64,000 nucleotides of DNA from Leifsonia aquatica H1aii (GCF_000633535.1 NZ_AYMR01000011.1:248001-312000); one strand, 5' to 3'. Positions 41,493 through 50,347 are shown, numbered from the stretch's first letter. The notes: a model not told the origin generated them from the letters alone. Program-made: numbers and translations.

Positions 41493-42785
41493 ATGGACAC
41501 GCGGACGACCGGCAGCGCCCGGCGCTTGGTGATCCCCCTCGGAATCGTCGCCCTGGTGGCGGCGCAAGGCGTGGCGCTGCGGCTGAGCGGCGCGGAACCG
41601 GCGCCGCTCGTCGGCATCCTGATGTTCGGTGTCGCGATCGTGGCCGCCGCGTTCGCGCTCGCCTGGGCCGGCGAGGCCGCCGAGGTGGACATCTCGGGCG
41701 GCCTCGCCGTCGGCCTCCTCGCGATCATCGCGATCCTCCCGGAGTACGCGATCGACCTCTACTTCGCGTTCACCGCGGGAAGCGACCCGAGCCAGGCGCA
41801 GTACGCGGCGGCCAACATGACCGGTTCGAACCGGTTGCTGCTCGGATTCGGCTGGCCGTTCATCCTCCTGGTGGCGTTCCTGGTCTATCGGTCGGCTCGG
41901 GCGCGCCGCCGTCCCGTGGATCCGGATGTCAGTCGCCGGCCGTTCGCCGTGCGTCTTCCCGGTGACAACCGGGTCGAGCTCGGGCTGCTGATGATCGCGT
42001 CGGTGCTGACCCTGGCCATCCCGCTCACCGGTCAGATCCACGTGCTGCTCGGTGTCGTGCTGCTCGCCCTCTTCGTCTACTACCTGTGGAAGATGTCACG
42101 GGGCGAGAGCGAGGAGCCCGAGCTCGTCGGCGTCCCCGCGGCGATCGGCGGCCTGCCGACGGTCGCGCGCCGGGCGACCGTGATCGGCATCTTCGTGCTC
42201 GCGGCCGTCGTGATCCTCCTGCTCGCCGAGCCCTTCGCCCACAGTCTCATCGCGGGCGGCCGCGCCGCGGGGATCGACGACTTCCTCCTGGTGCAGTGGC
42301 TCGCGCCGCTCGCCTCCGAGGCGCCGGAATTCGTCATCGCGATCATCTTCGCGATGCGCGGCAAAGCGGCGATGGGGGTGGGCATCCTGCTCGCGAGCAA
42401 GGTCAACCAGTGGACGGCCCTGGTGGGGACGCTGCCGATCGCCCACGCGCTGGGCGGCGGCGGATGGGCGCTGCCGATGGACGGGCGCCAGGTCGAGGAG
42501 TTTGTCCTCACCGCGACGCAGACGCTGCTCGGCGTGGCCATGCTGCTGACCCTGCGCTTCTCGGGCCGCTGGGCGACGGCGCTGTTCGTGCTCTTCGCCG
42601 CCACCTTCGTCTTCACCGGGACCGAGGCCCGCTGGGTCGTCTCGGGCGTCTACGCCGCGCTCGCGGTCGTCCTGTTCGCGATCCGCTGGCGCACCCTGTG
42701 GCCCACGCTTCGTGCACCGTTCGTCACGGCCGTCGACGATGAGCTGCCCGAAGGCCGTCCCGTCCCAGTGGCCGCACGGGAATGA
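41493..42785 (+). CDS. CaCA-type cation exchanger, probable Mn2+ exporter, 430 aa
   Basis: Sodium/calcium-exchanger superfamily: about eleven membrane segments with two inverted alpha repeats, alpha-1 around A-I-L-P-E-Y-A-I-D-L-Y and M-T-G-S-N-R-L-L (residues 78-115) and alpha-2 around S-E-A-P-E-F-V-I-A-I and A-S-K-V-N-Q-W-T (269-310); the acidic and Asn/Ser residues form the ion site. The Mn2+ riboswitch upstream strongly suggests manganese (or Ca2+/Mn2+) efflux. ATG at 41493 with GGAAGG. A strong terminator follows. Confidence 0.85.
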   Translation: MDTRTTGSARRLVIPLGIVALVAAQGVALRLSGAEPAPLVGILMFGVAIVAAAFALAWAGEAAEVDISGGLAVGLLAIIAILPEYAIDLYFAFTAGSDPSQAQYAAANMTGSNRLLLGFGWPFILLVAFLVYRSARARRRPVDPDVSRRPFAVRLPGDNRVELGLLMIASVLTLAIPLTGQIHVLLGVVLLALFVYYLWKMSRGESEEPELVGVPAAIGGLPTVARRATVIGIFVLAAVVILLLAEPFAHSLIAGGRAAGIDDFLLVQWLAPLASEAPEFVIAIIFAMRGKAAMGVGILLASKVNQWTALVGTLPIAHALGGGGWALPMDGRQVEEFVLTATQTLLGVAMLLTLRFSGRWATALFVLFAATFVFTGTEARWVVSGVYAALAVVLFAIRWRTLWPTLRAPFVTAVDDELPEGRPVPVAARE

Positions 42786-42790
42786 AGGCG

Positions 42791-42834
42791 GGGGCCGCGT
42801 GTCCGACAACCCCCCGGTCCAGACACGCGGCCCC
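42791..42834 (+). terminator. terminator of the cation exchanger gene
   Basis: Perfect 13-bp stem GGGGCCGCGTGTC (42791-42803) with its complement at 42822-42834. Confidence 0.75.
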
Positions 42835-42928
42835 TCGCGGCATCCCGGAGGAATTGAGCCGAATGCCATCCCGGGAGCGTGCGGGCCACCCCGCTGGGGC
42901 GCCCTTATGAGGGAAATGTGCGTCGTCC

Positions 42929-42960
42929 CGGATTCGTCTCACACTTTTTTCGGATTCGTC
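42929..42960. repeat. 10-bp direct repeat around a T-tract
   Basis: CGGATTCGTC occurs at 42929-42938 and 42951-42960 with TTTTTT between. It lies in the gap between the exchanger and the minus-strand metal-sensor gene; function unknown, possibly part of a termination region. Confidence 0.4.
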
Positions 42961-42979
42961 GTCCGGCGGGCCTCCGCCC

Positions 42980-43324
42980 TCACGCGCAGCCGCACTCGTC
43001 CCCGTCGCAGCAGCCCGGCTCGACGTAGAGGACGACGCGCAGGAGCTCGTCCAGCGCGGGCGCCAGGTGGCCGTCGGCGAGGCGGTACCACATGCGGCGC
43101 CCGTCCGGCATCGCCTCGACGAGCCCGCAGCCGCGGAGGCAGGCGAGCTGGTTGGACATGACCTGCCGCGAGACGCCCAGCGCCTCGGCCAGGTCGGACG
43201 GGAAGGCCGGGGCCTCGCGGAGGGCGAGCAGGATCCCGACGCGGGTCGGGTCCGAGAGGGCGTGCCCGAAGCGGGCGAGGGCTGCGGTGTGGGTGACCGT
43301 CGCCGCGGGCGTCGTGAGGGTCAT
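42980..43324 (-). CDS. ArsR/SmtB-family metal sensor, CmtR-like, 114 aa
   Basis: A winged-helix repressor with D-P-T-R-V-G-I-L-L-A-L near residue 25 and recognition region V-S-R-Q-V-M-S-N-Q-L-A-C-L-R-G-C-G-L-V. The C62-x3-C66 pair in the recognition helix plus a C-terminal cluster C105, C106, C111, C113 match the Cd/Pb sensor CmtR of mycobacteria (two cysteines in the helix and one near the C-terminus). It should release DNA upon binding soft metals. No metal pump is adjacent. Divergent from the P-loop kinase gene, 86 bases apart. Confidence 0.85.
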   Translation of the reverse strand: MTLTTPAATVTHTAALARFGHALSDPTRVGILLALREAPAFPSDLAEALGVSRQVMSNQLACLRGCGLVEAMPDGRRMWYRLADGHLAPALDELLRVVLYVEPGCCDGDECGCA

Positions 43325-43410
43325 GAGTCGAGAGTACAGCCGATGCTGAATCCACGGTGGACGCGCGCGGTCGGCGCGGACGGTCTCGGCGCACGCGATA
43401 GCGTCGCAGC

Positions 43411-43950
43411 ATGGCGGACTGGGCTGTGATCATCAATGGAATGCCGGGGTCGGGCAAGACCACGCTCGCGCGTCCCCTCGGCGAGGCGCTCGGGCTGGCC
43501 GTCGTCTCCAAGGACGCGGTGAAGGAGGCGCTGGCCGATGCGGTGCCCGGTCTGCCGACCCAGCGTCTCGGTGCGATCGCCTCGGACGCCATGTGGTCGT
43601 TGGCCGGTCTGATCGAGGGTCCCGTCATCGTCGAGTCCTTCTGGGCCTCGGGACGGGACGACCGCTACTTCGACCTCGGACGAGCGGCGGCAGGGATCCG
43701 GAACGGGGTGGAGCTCTGGTGCGAGGCCCCCGAAGCCACGGTCCGTGAACGTTTCCTCACCCGGCCACGGCACCACGCCCACGCCGACGCCGGGCGCCTC
43801 GAGGAGTGGACCGACTTTCTCCGCACGGCGCGCCCGATCTCGGGATTCCCGGTGCTCCGCGTGCCCACCGAGCGGGAGGTCGACATCCCTAGGCTCGCGG
43901 TGCAGATCCGTGCGGCTCTGCGCGATAGCGCCTCCGGCGAGCGGCCCTGA
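43411..43950 (+). CDS. P-loop NTPase/kinase-like protein, 179 aa
   Basis: Walker A motif N-G-M-P-G-S-G-K-T-T (residues 9-18) near the N-terminus and a small alpha/beta domain typical of AAA_33/zeta-toxin- or chloramphenicol-phosphotransferase-like kinases. D35 in S-K-D-A-V-K-E-A-L and the Arg-rich F-L-T-R-P-R-H-H lid (near residue 120) suggest a phosphotransferase for a small molecule. No partner gene (such as an antitoxin) is adjacent. Confidence 0.75.
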   Translation: MADWAVIINGMPGSGKTTLARPLGEALGLAVVSKDAVKEALADAVPGLPTQRLGAIASDAMWSLAGLIEGPVIVESFWASGRDDRYFDLGRAAAGIRNGVELWCEAPEATVRERFLTRPRHHAHADAGRLEEWTDFLRTARPISGFPVLRVPTEREVDIPRLAVQIRAALRDSASGERP

Positions 43951-43956
43951 ACCGGA

Positions 43957-43990
43957 CGGTGCGCCCCTCCCGGTCGGGATGAGCGCACCG
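43957..43990. terminator. bidirectional terminator, kinase gene and flgE operon
   Basis: CGGTGCGC (43957-43964) pairs with GCGCACCG (43983-43990), between convergent genes. Confidence 0.6.
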
Positions 43991-44016
43991 TCGTGGATGT
44001 CGCAGCGGTCGAACCG

Positions 44017-45186
44017 CTAGCGCTTCAGGTTGGTCAGCTCCTGGAGCACCTCGTCGGAGGTGGTGATGATGCGGGCGTTCGCCTGGAAGCCGCGCTGGGC
44101 GACGATCAGGTTGGTGAACTCCTGCGACAGGTCGACGTTCGACATCTCGAGGGAGCCGCCCTGGATGTTGCCGAGGCCGTCCTCGCCGGGGCCGCCGAGC
44201 TGGGCGGCGCCCGAGTTGACCGTGGCGCGGTAGGTGGAGCCGCCGGCCTTCTCGAGACCGCCCGGGTTGACGAATGTCGCCAGCGCGATCCGGGCGACGG
44301 CCTGCTTGTCGCCGTTGGAGAACAGGCCGATGATCGTGCCGTCCTTCGAGAGGGTGAACGACTCGAGCGTGCCGGCGGCACGGCCGTTCTGGTCCTTGAA
44401 GGCGACGGTCGAGAGGCCGGAGTAGCCCGAGACGGTGCTCAGGTTGACGTTGACGCCGCCGACGGTGAGCGCGCCTCCGGTCGCGAGCACGCCGTTGTTG
44501 AACGTGATCGCACCGGTCGCCGTGTTGGCACCGTCGGAGCCGGAGACGTCCCATCCCGTGGCCGACTTGGTGAAGGTGAGCGTCAGCTTGCGTTCGGTGC
44601 CGTTGGCGTCGTAGACCGAGATGTCGCGCACGAGCTGAGCGCCGACGGCGGCGTCGGAGGGGAGGTTGCCGTTGACATTCGCCGAGGTACTGGCCGAGGC
44701 CGGGGTCACGGCCTTCAGCGGGATGGTGATGTCCGTCATCGCCCCGCCCTGCTGGATGACGCCGTTGACGGCGTTCCAGCCCTGCAGGATCGCGCCGCCG
44801 GGGCCGACCAGTCGGCCGAGGGCGTCGGGGTCGAAGGAGCCGGCGCGGGTGTAGACCGTCTCGCCACCGACGTTGGTGACGAAGAAGCCGTCGCCGTTGA
44901 TCATCATGTCGGTCGAGCGGCCGGTGGCCTGCGCCGCGCCCTGGGTGAAGTTGGTCGAGATGCCGGCCACGAGCACGCCGAGGCCGATCTGCGCCGGGTT
45001 GGTGCCGCCGGTCTGGCCCTGCGGACCGCCCGCGCCCTGGACGAGCTGCGAGAGGGTGTCCTGGAACTGGACGGCCGACGACTTGAAGGCGGTGGTGTTG
45101 ACGTTGGCGATGTTGTTGCCCGTGACGTCGAGCATGGTCTGGTGGGACCGGAGGCCGGAGATTCCGGAGTAGAGAGAGCGGAGCAT
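44017..45186 (-). CDS. flgE: flagellar hook protein FlgE, 389 aa
   Basis: N-terminal rod/hook motif M-L-R-S-L-Y-S-G-I-S-G-L and N-N-I-A-N-V-N-T-T-A-F-K, and the matching C-terminal helix (E-M-S-N-V-D-L-S-Q-E-F, Q-R-G-F-Q-A-N-A-R-I). The central domain is variable. It is the last gene of the flgB operon, 37 bases after flgD, and is followed by a terminator. No separate flgF/flgG distal-rod gene is in the window. Confidence 0.95.
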   Translation of the reverse strand: MLRSLYSGISGLRSHQTMLDVTGNNIANVNTTAFKSSAVQFQDTLSQLVQGAGGPQGQTGGTNPAQIGLGVLVAGISTNFTQGAAQATGRSTDMMINGDGFFVTNVGGETVYTRAGSFDPDALGRLVGPGGAILQGWNAVNGVIQQGGAMTDITIPLKAVTPASASTSANVNGNLPSDAAVGAQLVRDISVYDANGTERKLTLTFTKSATGWDVSGSDGANTATGAITFNNGVLATGGALTVGGVNVNLSTVSGYSGLSTVAFKDQNGRAAGTLESFTLSKDGTIIGLFSNGDKQAVARIALATFVNPGGLEKAGGSTYRATVNSGAAQLGGPGEDGLGNIQGGSLEMSNVDLSQEFTNLIVAQRGFQANARIITTSDEVLQELTNLKR

Positions 45187-45223
45187 GGCGCTGCCTTTCT
45201 GTGGATGCTGCGGGGCGGAGGTG

Positions 45224-45685
45224 TCAGGAGGCGGTGGTCGGGTCCGTCGGGGTCGACGGAGGTGTCGGGGTGACCACGCCCAGAATCGCGTCGAGGTTGA
45301 TCTTCGCGTCGCCGACGGTGACGATCGGGACCGCCCCCGCGTAGGAGACAGAGCTGGCGACGCCGGTCTGGGTGTCGCCGTTCTTGTCCAGGTAGCTGAC
45401 GGTGTGGCCGATGAGCTGGGCGGCAGCCGAGCGCATCTGCAGGGCGAAGCCCTCCTGGCTGGTGGTGTCCAGGTTGGTGAGCTTCTCCATCATGGCCAGC
45501 TGGGTGGTCTGCGAGATCATCTGGTTGGTGTCCATCGGCGAGCTCGGGTCCTGGTTGCGCAGCTGGGTGACCAGCAGTTGCATGAAGGCCTCACTGTCGA
45601 GGGTCTGCTTGGGCGTACGCGTGGGCTGGGTGGTGTAGATCCCGTTCTTGGCGGTGCTGTCGGTTCCGGTGACGGCGTCGACCAC
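45224..45685 (-). CDS. flgD: flagellar hook-capping protein FlgD, 153 aa
   Basis: The N-terminal export/capping part is clear: F-M-Q-L-L-V-T-Q-L-R-N-Q-D-P and P-M-D-T-N-Q-M-I-S-Q-T-T-Q-L-A. The C-terminal part is short compared with E. coli FlgD (about 230 aa), lacking most of the Ig-like domain. Confidence 0.92.
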   Translation of the reverse strand: MVDAVTGTDSTAKNGIYTTQPTRTPKQTLDSEAFMQLLVTQLRNQDPSSPMDTNQMISQTTQLAMMEKLTNLDTTSQEGFALQMRSAAAQLIGHTVSYLDKNGDTQTGVASSVSYAGAVPIVTVGDAKINLDAILGVVTPTPPSTPTDPTTAS

Positions 45686-45719
45686 GGTGGCTCCCTTCTT
45701 GGTGCTGAGTCGGTCGTCG

Positions 45720-47303
45720 TCAGACGATCAGGTCGATGGAATGGGCGAGGCCGTCCGCCGGAGCGGGTGCCGCGCCCGCGGCGGACAGGTGCTCTCCGAG
45801 CGACGCGGCGCGCGAACGTCCCCCGGCCTCGGGCGGCGCAGAGAGGCGGCCGTCGGGACCGCCGTGCTGCGCGGACCCGTGCTGCGGCGAGCCCTGCTGG
45901 GACGACGGCTGGTTCTGCGATGAGAGGTCGAGCGTGCCGCTCAGCCCGGCGCCGCTCAGGTCGCGTCGCAGGTCCGGCAGGATCGCGCGGAGCGCGTCGC
46001 GTCCGGCGTCCGTCGGGGCGAAGAGCTCGACCCGCACCCCGTCACCGCCGACGTGCGCGCGTACCGTGACGGGTCCGAGGGTGTCGGGAGTGACGTGCAC
46101 CGTCATGACGTGTTCGCCCGCGCCGGCGGCGGCGAGCGTGAACACGGGGCGGGCGAGTTGCGTGCCGAGCGTCGGCGCGTGGTGCGGCGCCGTCACGGAC
46201 GCCGCCGTCGCAGCGGCGGGTGGTGCGAGCGGCTGCGGCGCGGCCGGCGCGGAGGCGGACATCGGCGCGGGAGCGGAGGCGGCCGGTGCGGGTGCCTGCT
46301 GATCCGCCCGGCGCGCTGTTTCGGGACCGGCCGGGCGGGCGGGTTCCACGGTCACCGGTGCGGCGCCGGCCTCTGTCCGGCCCGCGCCGGTGGCCGCGAC
46401 GTGTGCTGCAGGGGCGGAGCCGTCCGCCCGGGCAGCAGACGACGGCGCGGGGTCGACGGGCACGGGGACGGCGGACGCTGTCGGGCCGGTGGTGCGTGGC
46501 GTCGCGGTGGCGGCAGGGTCTCCCTCCGTGCGTGCCACGGCCGGAGCGGAGGCCGACGCGTCCGCAGAACGTGTAGGAGCGGCTGCCGCGGTGCTCGGCG
46601 GCGCCACGGGTACGTCCTCCGCGGCAGCGGGCGCGGTCGCTCCTGCCGCGGCGGGCGTGCCTCGCCGACCCTGCTCCGCGGCCGCGGCAGCGAGTCGGCC
46701 CGTGGTGGGGTCGGGGGTCGTGGCGGCAGCGATGGCCGTCGCCGAGGCAGGGAGCGCCGCGTCCGCCTGCGCGCCGGCGGTCGTGACGGCGGTCGCCGGG
46801 AAGGCTTCCCCGGCGGTGTCCCGCGTCGCAGATCCTACGGCGCCGGCCGGAGTGCCGGTCGGAGCCGCGGGCAGCGCGAGGGGAGGAGCGACGGTCGCGG
46901 CGGCGGAGGGGTCGGCGGTGGCGCCGCCTGAGGGAGCGCTCGGCGTCGTCGTGGCGTCCGTCCCGGGTGCATCGGCGGACCTGGTCGTGGCGTCCGTCCC
47001 ACTCGGTGCCGTCGCGGCCTCCGGTCCGGACCCACCCACTGCCTTCCGCGCCGGGCTCGCCGAGTGGTCCGCGTGGCGCCCGGTGCGGGCGTCCCGCCGG
47101 TCACGGGCATCCCGCTGGTCACGGGTGTCCGAGGTCTCCCGGCCGTCGCGCGCCGGTCCCGGCCGGGAGGCGCGCTCCGCGGCCGCACCGTCGAGGAGCG
47201 CCGCGAAGGCATCCCCGCCCGACGCACGCGCCCCCGTGCTCTTCGACGCGGGCGCAGCGGGCGCCGCCGCCGTGGGCGCGCCTCCGACCGCCGCGGGGCT
47301 CAT
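45720..47303 (-). CDS. fliK: hook-length control protein FliK, 527 aa
   Basis: Residues 1-370 are an Ala/Pro/Thr-rich disordered ruler region; residues about 380-470 contain the conserved FliK C-terminal core (L-A-R-P-V-F-T-L, M-T-V-H-V-T-P-D-T-L-G-P-V-T-V-R and V-E-L-F-A-P-T-D-A-G-R-D-A-L-R), which interacts with FlhB. The start at 47303 (ATG) overlaps the end of the peptidoglycan hydrolase gene by four bases. Confidence 0.88.
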   Translation of the reverse strand: MSPAAVGGAPTAAAPAAPASKSTGARASGGDAFAALLDGAAAERASRPGPARDGRETSDTRDQRDARDRRDARTGRHADHSASPARKAVGGSGPEAATAPSGTDATTRSADAPGTDATTTPSAPSGGATADPSAAATVAPPLALPAAPTGTPAGAVGSATRDTAGEAFPATAVTTAGAQADAALPASATAIAAATTPDPTTGRLAAAAAEQGRRGTPAAAGATAPAAAEDVPVAPPSTAAAAPTRSADASASAPAVARTEGDPAATATPRTTGPTASAVPVPVDPAPSSAARADGSAPAAHVAATGAGRTEAGAAPVTVEPARPAGPETARRADQQAPAPAASAPAPMSASAPAAPQPLAPPAAATAASVTAPHHAPTLGTQLARPVFTLAAAGAGEHVMTVHVTPDTLGPVTVRAHVGGDGVRVELFAPTDAGRDALRAILPDLRRDLSGAGLSGTLDLSSQNQPSSQQGSPQHGSAQHGGPDGRLSAPPEAGGRSRAASLGEHLSAAGAAPAPADGLAHSIDLIV

Positions 47304-47983
47304 CGCGAGCTCCCCTGCAGCATGGACGAGAAGAGCGAACGCAGGGCGTCCGACTGGGCCGTCGAGAGCGCCGTCCCGGACAACGCCGACGTCGGCGCGG
47401 CAGAGACCGCCGCCGAGGAGGTCGCGGCGGAGGCCTGCGGCACCACCCGGCGGATGGTCACGATGTCCGAATCGGTGAGCCAGTTGTTCACGAGACTGAC
47501 GTTGCGTCCCTCGCTCGGCGCATGGATCACCTTGCCGTCGCCGGCGTAGATGACGATGTGCTCGCCGCCGTTGCACACGATGATGTCCCCCGGCTGCGCC
47601 TGCGCCAGCGACGGGACCTCGGTGCCGACGGTGGACTGGCCCGAGACGAGCCGCGGCACGTCGATGCCGAGGTCCTTGAACACGCGCTGCACAAGGCCCG
47701 AGCAGTCGAGACCCGAAGCGCTCGTGCCGCCGAAGACGTAGGGCACGCCGAGGTACTTCTTCGCGTCCGCGACGACGTCGGCGCCCGTCACTCCCCCGCT
47801 CGAGGCGGGGGCATCGGTGGTGCCGCCGAGTGCCTGCGTGAGGGCGGTGGCGAAGTCGGTCGTGCCGGTCGACGACGAGGCGGCGGAGGCGGAGGCGGCC
47901 TTGCCGGTCGTCGTCACGCTGTCGAGCTGCACGATCGCCGCCTGGATCTGCGCGATCCGGCCGATCGCATCCGTCACGGTCAT
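47300..47983 (-). CDS. NlpC/P60 peptidoglycan hydrolase of the flagellar operon, 227 aa
   Basis: Catalytic domain at residues 65-165 with C94 (G-L-D-C-S-G-L-V-Q), H142 (G-E-H-I-V-I-Y-A-G) and H154 (V-I-H-A-P-S-E-G): a papain-like endopeptidase that cuts peptide stems. It has no signal peptide; given its location between fliJ and fliK it is probably exported by the flagellar apparatus and opens the wall for rod passage, replacing FlgJ muramidase. The N-terminal 60 residues could be the export/rod-binding part. Confidence 0.88.
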   Translation of the reverse strand: MTVTDAIGRIAQIQAAIVQLDSVTTTGKAASASAASSSTGTTDFATALTQALGGTTDAPASSGGVTGADVVADAKKYLGVPYVFGGTSASGLDCSGLVQRVFKDLGIDVPRLVSGQSTVGTEVPSLAQAQPGDIIVCNGGEHIVIYAGDGKVIHAPSEGRNVSLVNNWLTDSDIVTIRRVVPQASAATSSAAVSAAPTSALSGTALSTAQSDALRSLFSSMLQGSSR

Positions 47984-48426
47984 GCCCCGCTCCTCCGTCC
48001 GTCCGTCGACCGGTCGCGCTGCCACGCCCCGGTCGCGATCTCGTCGATGGCCGCCTGCTCGGCCCCGAGGTCGCTCGCGGCGAGCTCGGACGCGTGGCGC
48101 GCCTCCAGTTTCTCCAGCCCGACGGCGCGCTTCTTCGCCTCCGTGAAGGCCTCCTGCGCCTGCTCGGCCTCGGCGTCGGCGTGCGCCGCGAGGGCCGTCA
48201 GGTCGGCGAGCATGCTCCGGGAGGAGGCGCGGGCCGCGGCGAGCGCGAACAGCGTGCTCGCGTCGGTCGCCTCGACCGGCACGGCATGCAGGGCCGCGAT
48301 GGCGCGCACCTGCCGCTCCCCCACGTCGCGCTTCAGCGCGTTCGCTGCGGCGAGATCGCTCGCCGCGTGGTCCTTCTCGATCTGCCGCAGCCGCAGCAGG
48401 CCGGCCAGGGGGAACGTGCGTGCCAT
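47980..48426 (-). CDS. fliJ: flagellar export chaperone FliJ, 148 aa
   Basis: Almost entirely alpha-helical, Ala/Glu/Arg-rich, starting F-P-L-A-G-L-L-R-L-R-Q-I-E-K, the usual FliJ beginning. It follows fliI directly (one base overlap) and is predicted to form the coiled coil that activates the export ATPase. The sequence itself is poorly conserved; location carries much of the call. Confidence 0.82.
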   Translation of the reverse strand: MARTFPLAGLLRLRQIEKDHAASDLAAANALKRDVGERQVRAIAALHAVPVEATDASTLFALAAARASSRSMLADLTALAAHADAEAEQAQEAFTEAKKRAVGLEKLEARHASELAASDLGAEQAAIDEIATGAWQRDRSTDGRRSGA

Positions 48427-49739
48427 CAGACCCCTCCCATCGTCGCGACGAGCGCGCCCAGGCGCGCCCACGATTCCGCCGAGGGCGCCGGCTCGCCGAT
48501 GCTCTGGCGCAGGAACGCGTTGATCGCGTCCTCGTGGGCGACGGCGGCGTCCACCCGCGGGTTCGTGCCCGGTTTGTAGGCGCCGACGTCGAGCAGGTCC
48601 TGTGCCGCCACTTTCGCCGCGAGGGTGGCGCGCAGCGCGGTGGCCGCCGCCCGCTGCTCCGGCGAGGTCACCCGGGTCGCGAGACGCGAGACGGAGCCGA
48701 GCACGTCCACCGAGGGGAAGTGACCGACGACCGAGAGCCGCCGGTCGAGCACGACGTGACCGTCCAGGATGCTGCGGGCCGCGTCGGCGATCGGCTCGTT
48801 GTGGTCGTCGCCGTCGACCAGCACGGTGTAGAGACCGGTGATCGAACCGCGCTCTCCGGTTCCGGCGCGCTCCAGCAGCTGGGCCAGCAGGGAGAAGGTC
48901 GAGGGCGGATAGCCGCGCGTCGCCGGGGGCTCGCCGGCCGAGAGGCCGATCTCCCGCTGGGCCATCGCCACGCGGGTCAGCGAGTCCATCATGAGCACGA
49001 CGTCGGCACCCTGGTCGCGGAACGACTCGGCGATGCGGGTCGCGGCGAACGCTGCGCGCAGCCGCATGACCGCCGGTTCGTCCGACGTGGCGACCACCAC
49101 GATCGAGCGGGCGAGGCCGGCCGCGCCCAGATCGTCCTCCAGGAACTCGCGCACTTCGCGACCGCGCTCCCCCACCAGCGCGATGACCGAGATGTCGGCC
49201 TCCGTGCCGCGCGCGATCATCGACAGCAACGACGACTTGCCGACGCCCGAACCGGCGAAGAGGCCGAGGCGCTGACCGCGTCCGGCGCTGACCATCGTGT
49301 CGAGCACGCGCACGCCGAGCCCGAGGGGCGTCAGGATGCGCGCTCGGCGCATGGCATCGGGCGCGCGGTTGTCGAGCGGCACGAAGCCGTCCGGTTCGAT
49401 CGGCCCCCTGCCGTCGATCGGACGGCCGAGCGCGTCGATCACCCGGCCGAGCATCCCTCGGCCGGTGGGGACGAGCAATGGGGTGCGGACGGCCCGGACG
49501 GGGGCGCCGGCGGCGACGCCGGTCAGGCGGCCGTACGGCATCACGCGCACCGCGTCGGCGGTCGTCGCGACCACCTCCGCGTGGACGCCGGGAGCGTCGC
49601 CGATCGTCACCAGATCACCGATCGCCGCCGGGACGCCCTCGACCTCGGCTCCGAGGCCGACGACGGCCTTCACCCGGCCGACGCGCTCCGGTGCGGCCTC
49701 CCGCACGGCGTCGTCCCAGCGGGGCAGGGTCGCGGTCAT
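48426..49739 (-). CDS. fliI: flagellar export ATPase FliI, 437 aa
   Basis: F1-like hexameric ATPase energising export: Walker A L-F-A-G-S-G-V-G-K-S-S (160-170), Walker B V-V-L-M-M-D-S-L-T-R near 245, and R-G-Y-P-P-S-T-F family motif near 271. ATG 49739 is chosen over a longer upstream frame that runs into fliH. Confidence 0.96.
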   Translation of the reverse strand: MTATLPRWDDAVREAAPERVGRVKAVVGLGAEVEGVPAAIGDLVTIGDAPGVHAEVVATTADAVRVMPYGRLTGVAAGAPVRAVRTPLLVPTGRGMLGRVIDALGRPIDGRGPIEPDGFVPLDNRAPDAMRRARILTPLGLGVRVLDTMVSAGRGQRLGLFAGSGVGKSSLLSMIARGTEADISVIALVGERGREVREFLEDDLGAAGLARSIVVVATSDEPAVMRLRAAFAATRIAESFRDQGADVVLMMDSLTRVAMAQREIGLSAGEPPATRGYPPSTFSLLAQLLERAGTGERGSITGLYTVLVDGDDHNEPIADAARSILDGHVVLDRRLSVVGHFPSVDVLGSVSRLATRVTSPEQRAAATALRATLAAKVAAQDLLDVGAYKPGTNPRVDAAVAHEDAINAFLRQSIGEPAPSAESWARLGALVATMGGV

Positions 49740-50347
49740 GAGAGGGCCTCCCTGGCCCGCGCGAGCGCGGTCGCGACCCGGGCGTCGAGCCACCCGGTCG
49801 GTAGCTCGCCGATCGCGTCGCCGGGCGCGAGGGCCGGGTCGGGCAGGAGGCGCACGGTCGGCCGGTCCGCTCCCGCTTCCGCATCCGCCTCCGCCAGCAG
49901 CGCCAGGTCCTCCGGGTTCAACCGCACCGTCGCGACGGCCCCGGCCGTCTCGCCCGCGAGCGCACGCGCGACGGCCGCACGCGCGGCCGCGACCCGATCG
50001 CCGAGCACATCGCCGACCACGGCCGAGGCAAGTTCGAAAGCAGCCTCGACCAGCACGTCCTCGACCTCGGTCAGCACCGGGACGGTGGCCTCGCGGAGCT
50101 CGACCGCAGCGGAGCGCAGGGCGTGAGCCAGCACCGCGATGCGTGCGGCGGTCCGCTCCTCCTGCTCGAGGCGGGCGTCCTCGGCCGCCGCCAGCCAGGC
50201 CGCCTGCTCCTCGGCCGCCGCACGGCGGCCGTCCGCGAAGCCGGTCGCGTACCCGCGGGAGCGCGCCGCGGCGAGCGCGGCCTGCTCCTGCACGGTCTCC
50301 GTCAGCACCGGGATCGCGAGAGGAGCGAAGGCGGTGTCATTCGACAT
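49736..50347 (-). CDS. fliH: flagellar assembly protein FliH, 203 aa
   Basis: Helical N-terminus with repeated small/charged heptads (A-R-S-R-G-Y-A-T-G-F-A-D-G-R-R-A-A) and a C-terminal domain L-N-P-E-D-L-A-L-L like the FliH/E-subunit stator. Start at 50347 overlaps the fliG end by 11 bases; end overlaps fliI. Confidence 0.85.
   Translation of the reverse strand: MSNDTAFAPLAIPVLTETVQEQAALAAARSRGYATGFADGRRAAAEEQAAWLAAAEDARLEQEERTAARIAVLAHALRSAAVELREATVPVLTEVEDVLVEAAFELASAVVGDVLGDRVAAARAAVARALAGETAGAVATVRLNPEDLALLAEADAEAGADRPTVRLLPDPALAPGDAIGELPTGWLDARVATALARAREALS

Noticed and set aside
45720-47303. Repetitive Ala/Thr/Pro region that might be a repeat array
   Set aside because: It is the disordered ruler part of FliK; codons are in frame and no exact DNA repeat unit is present.
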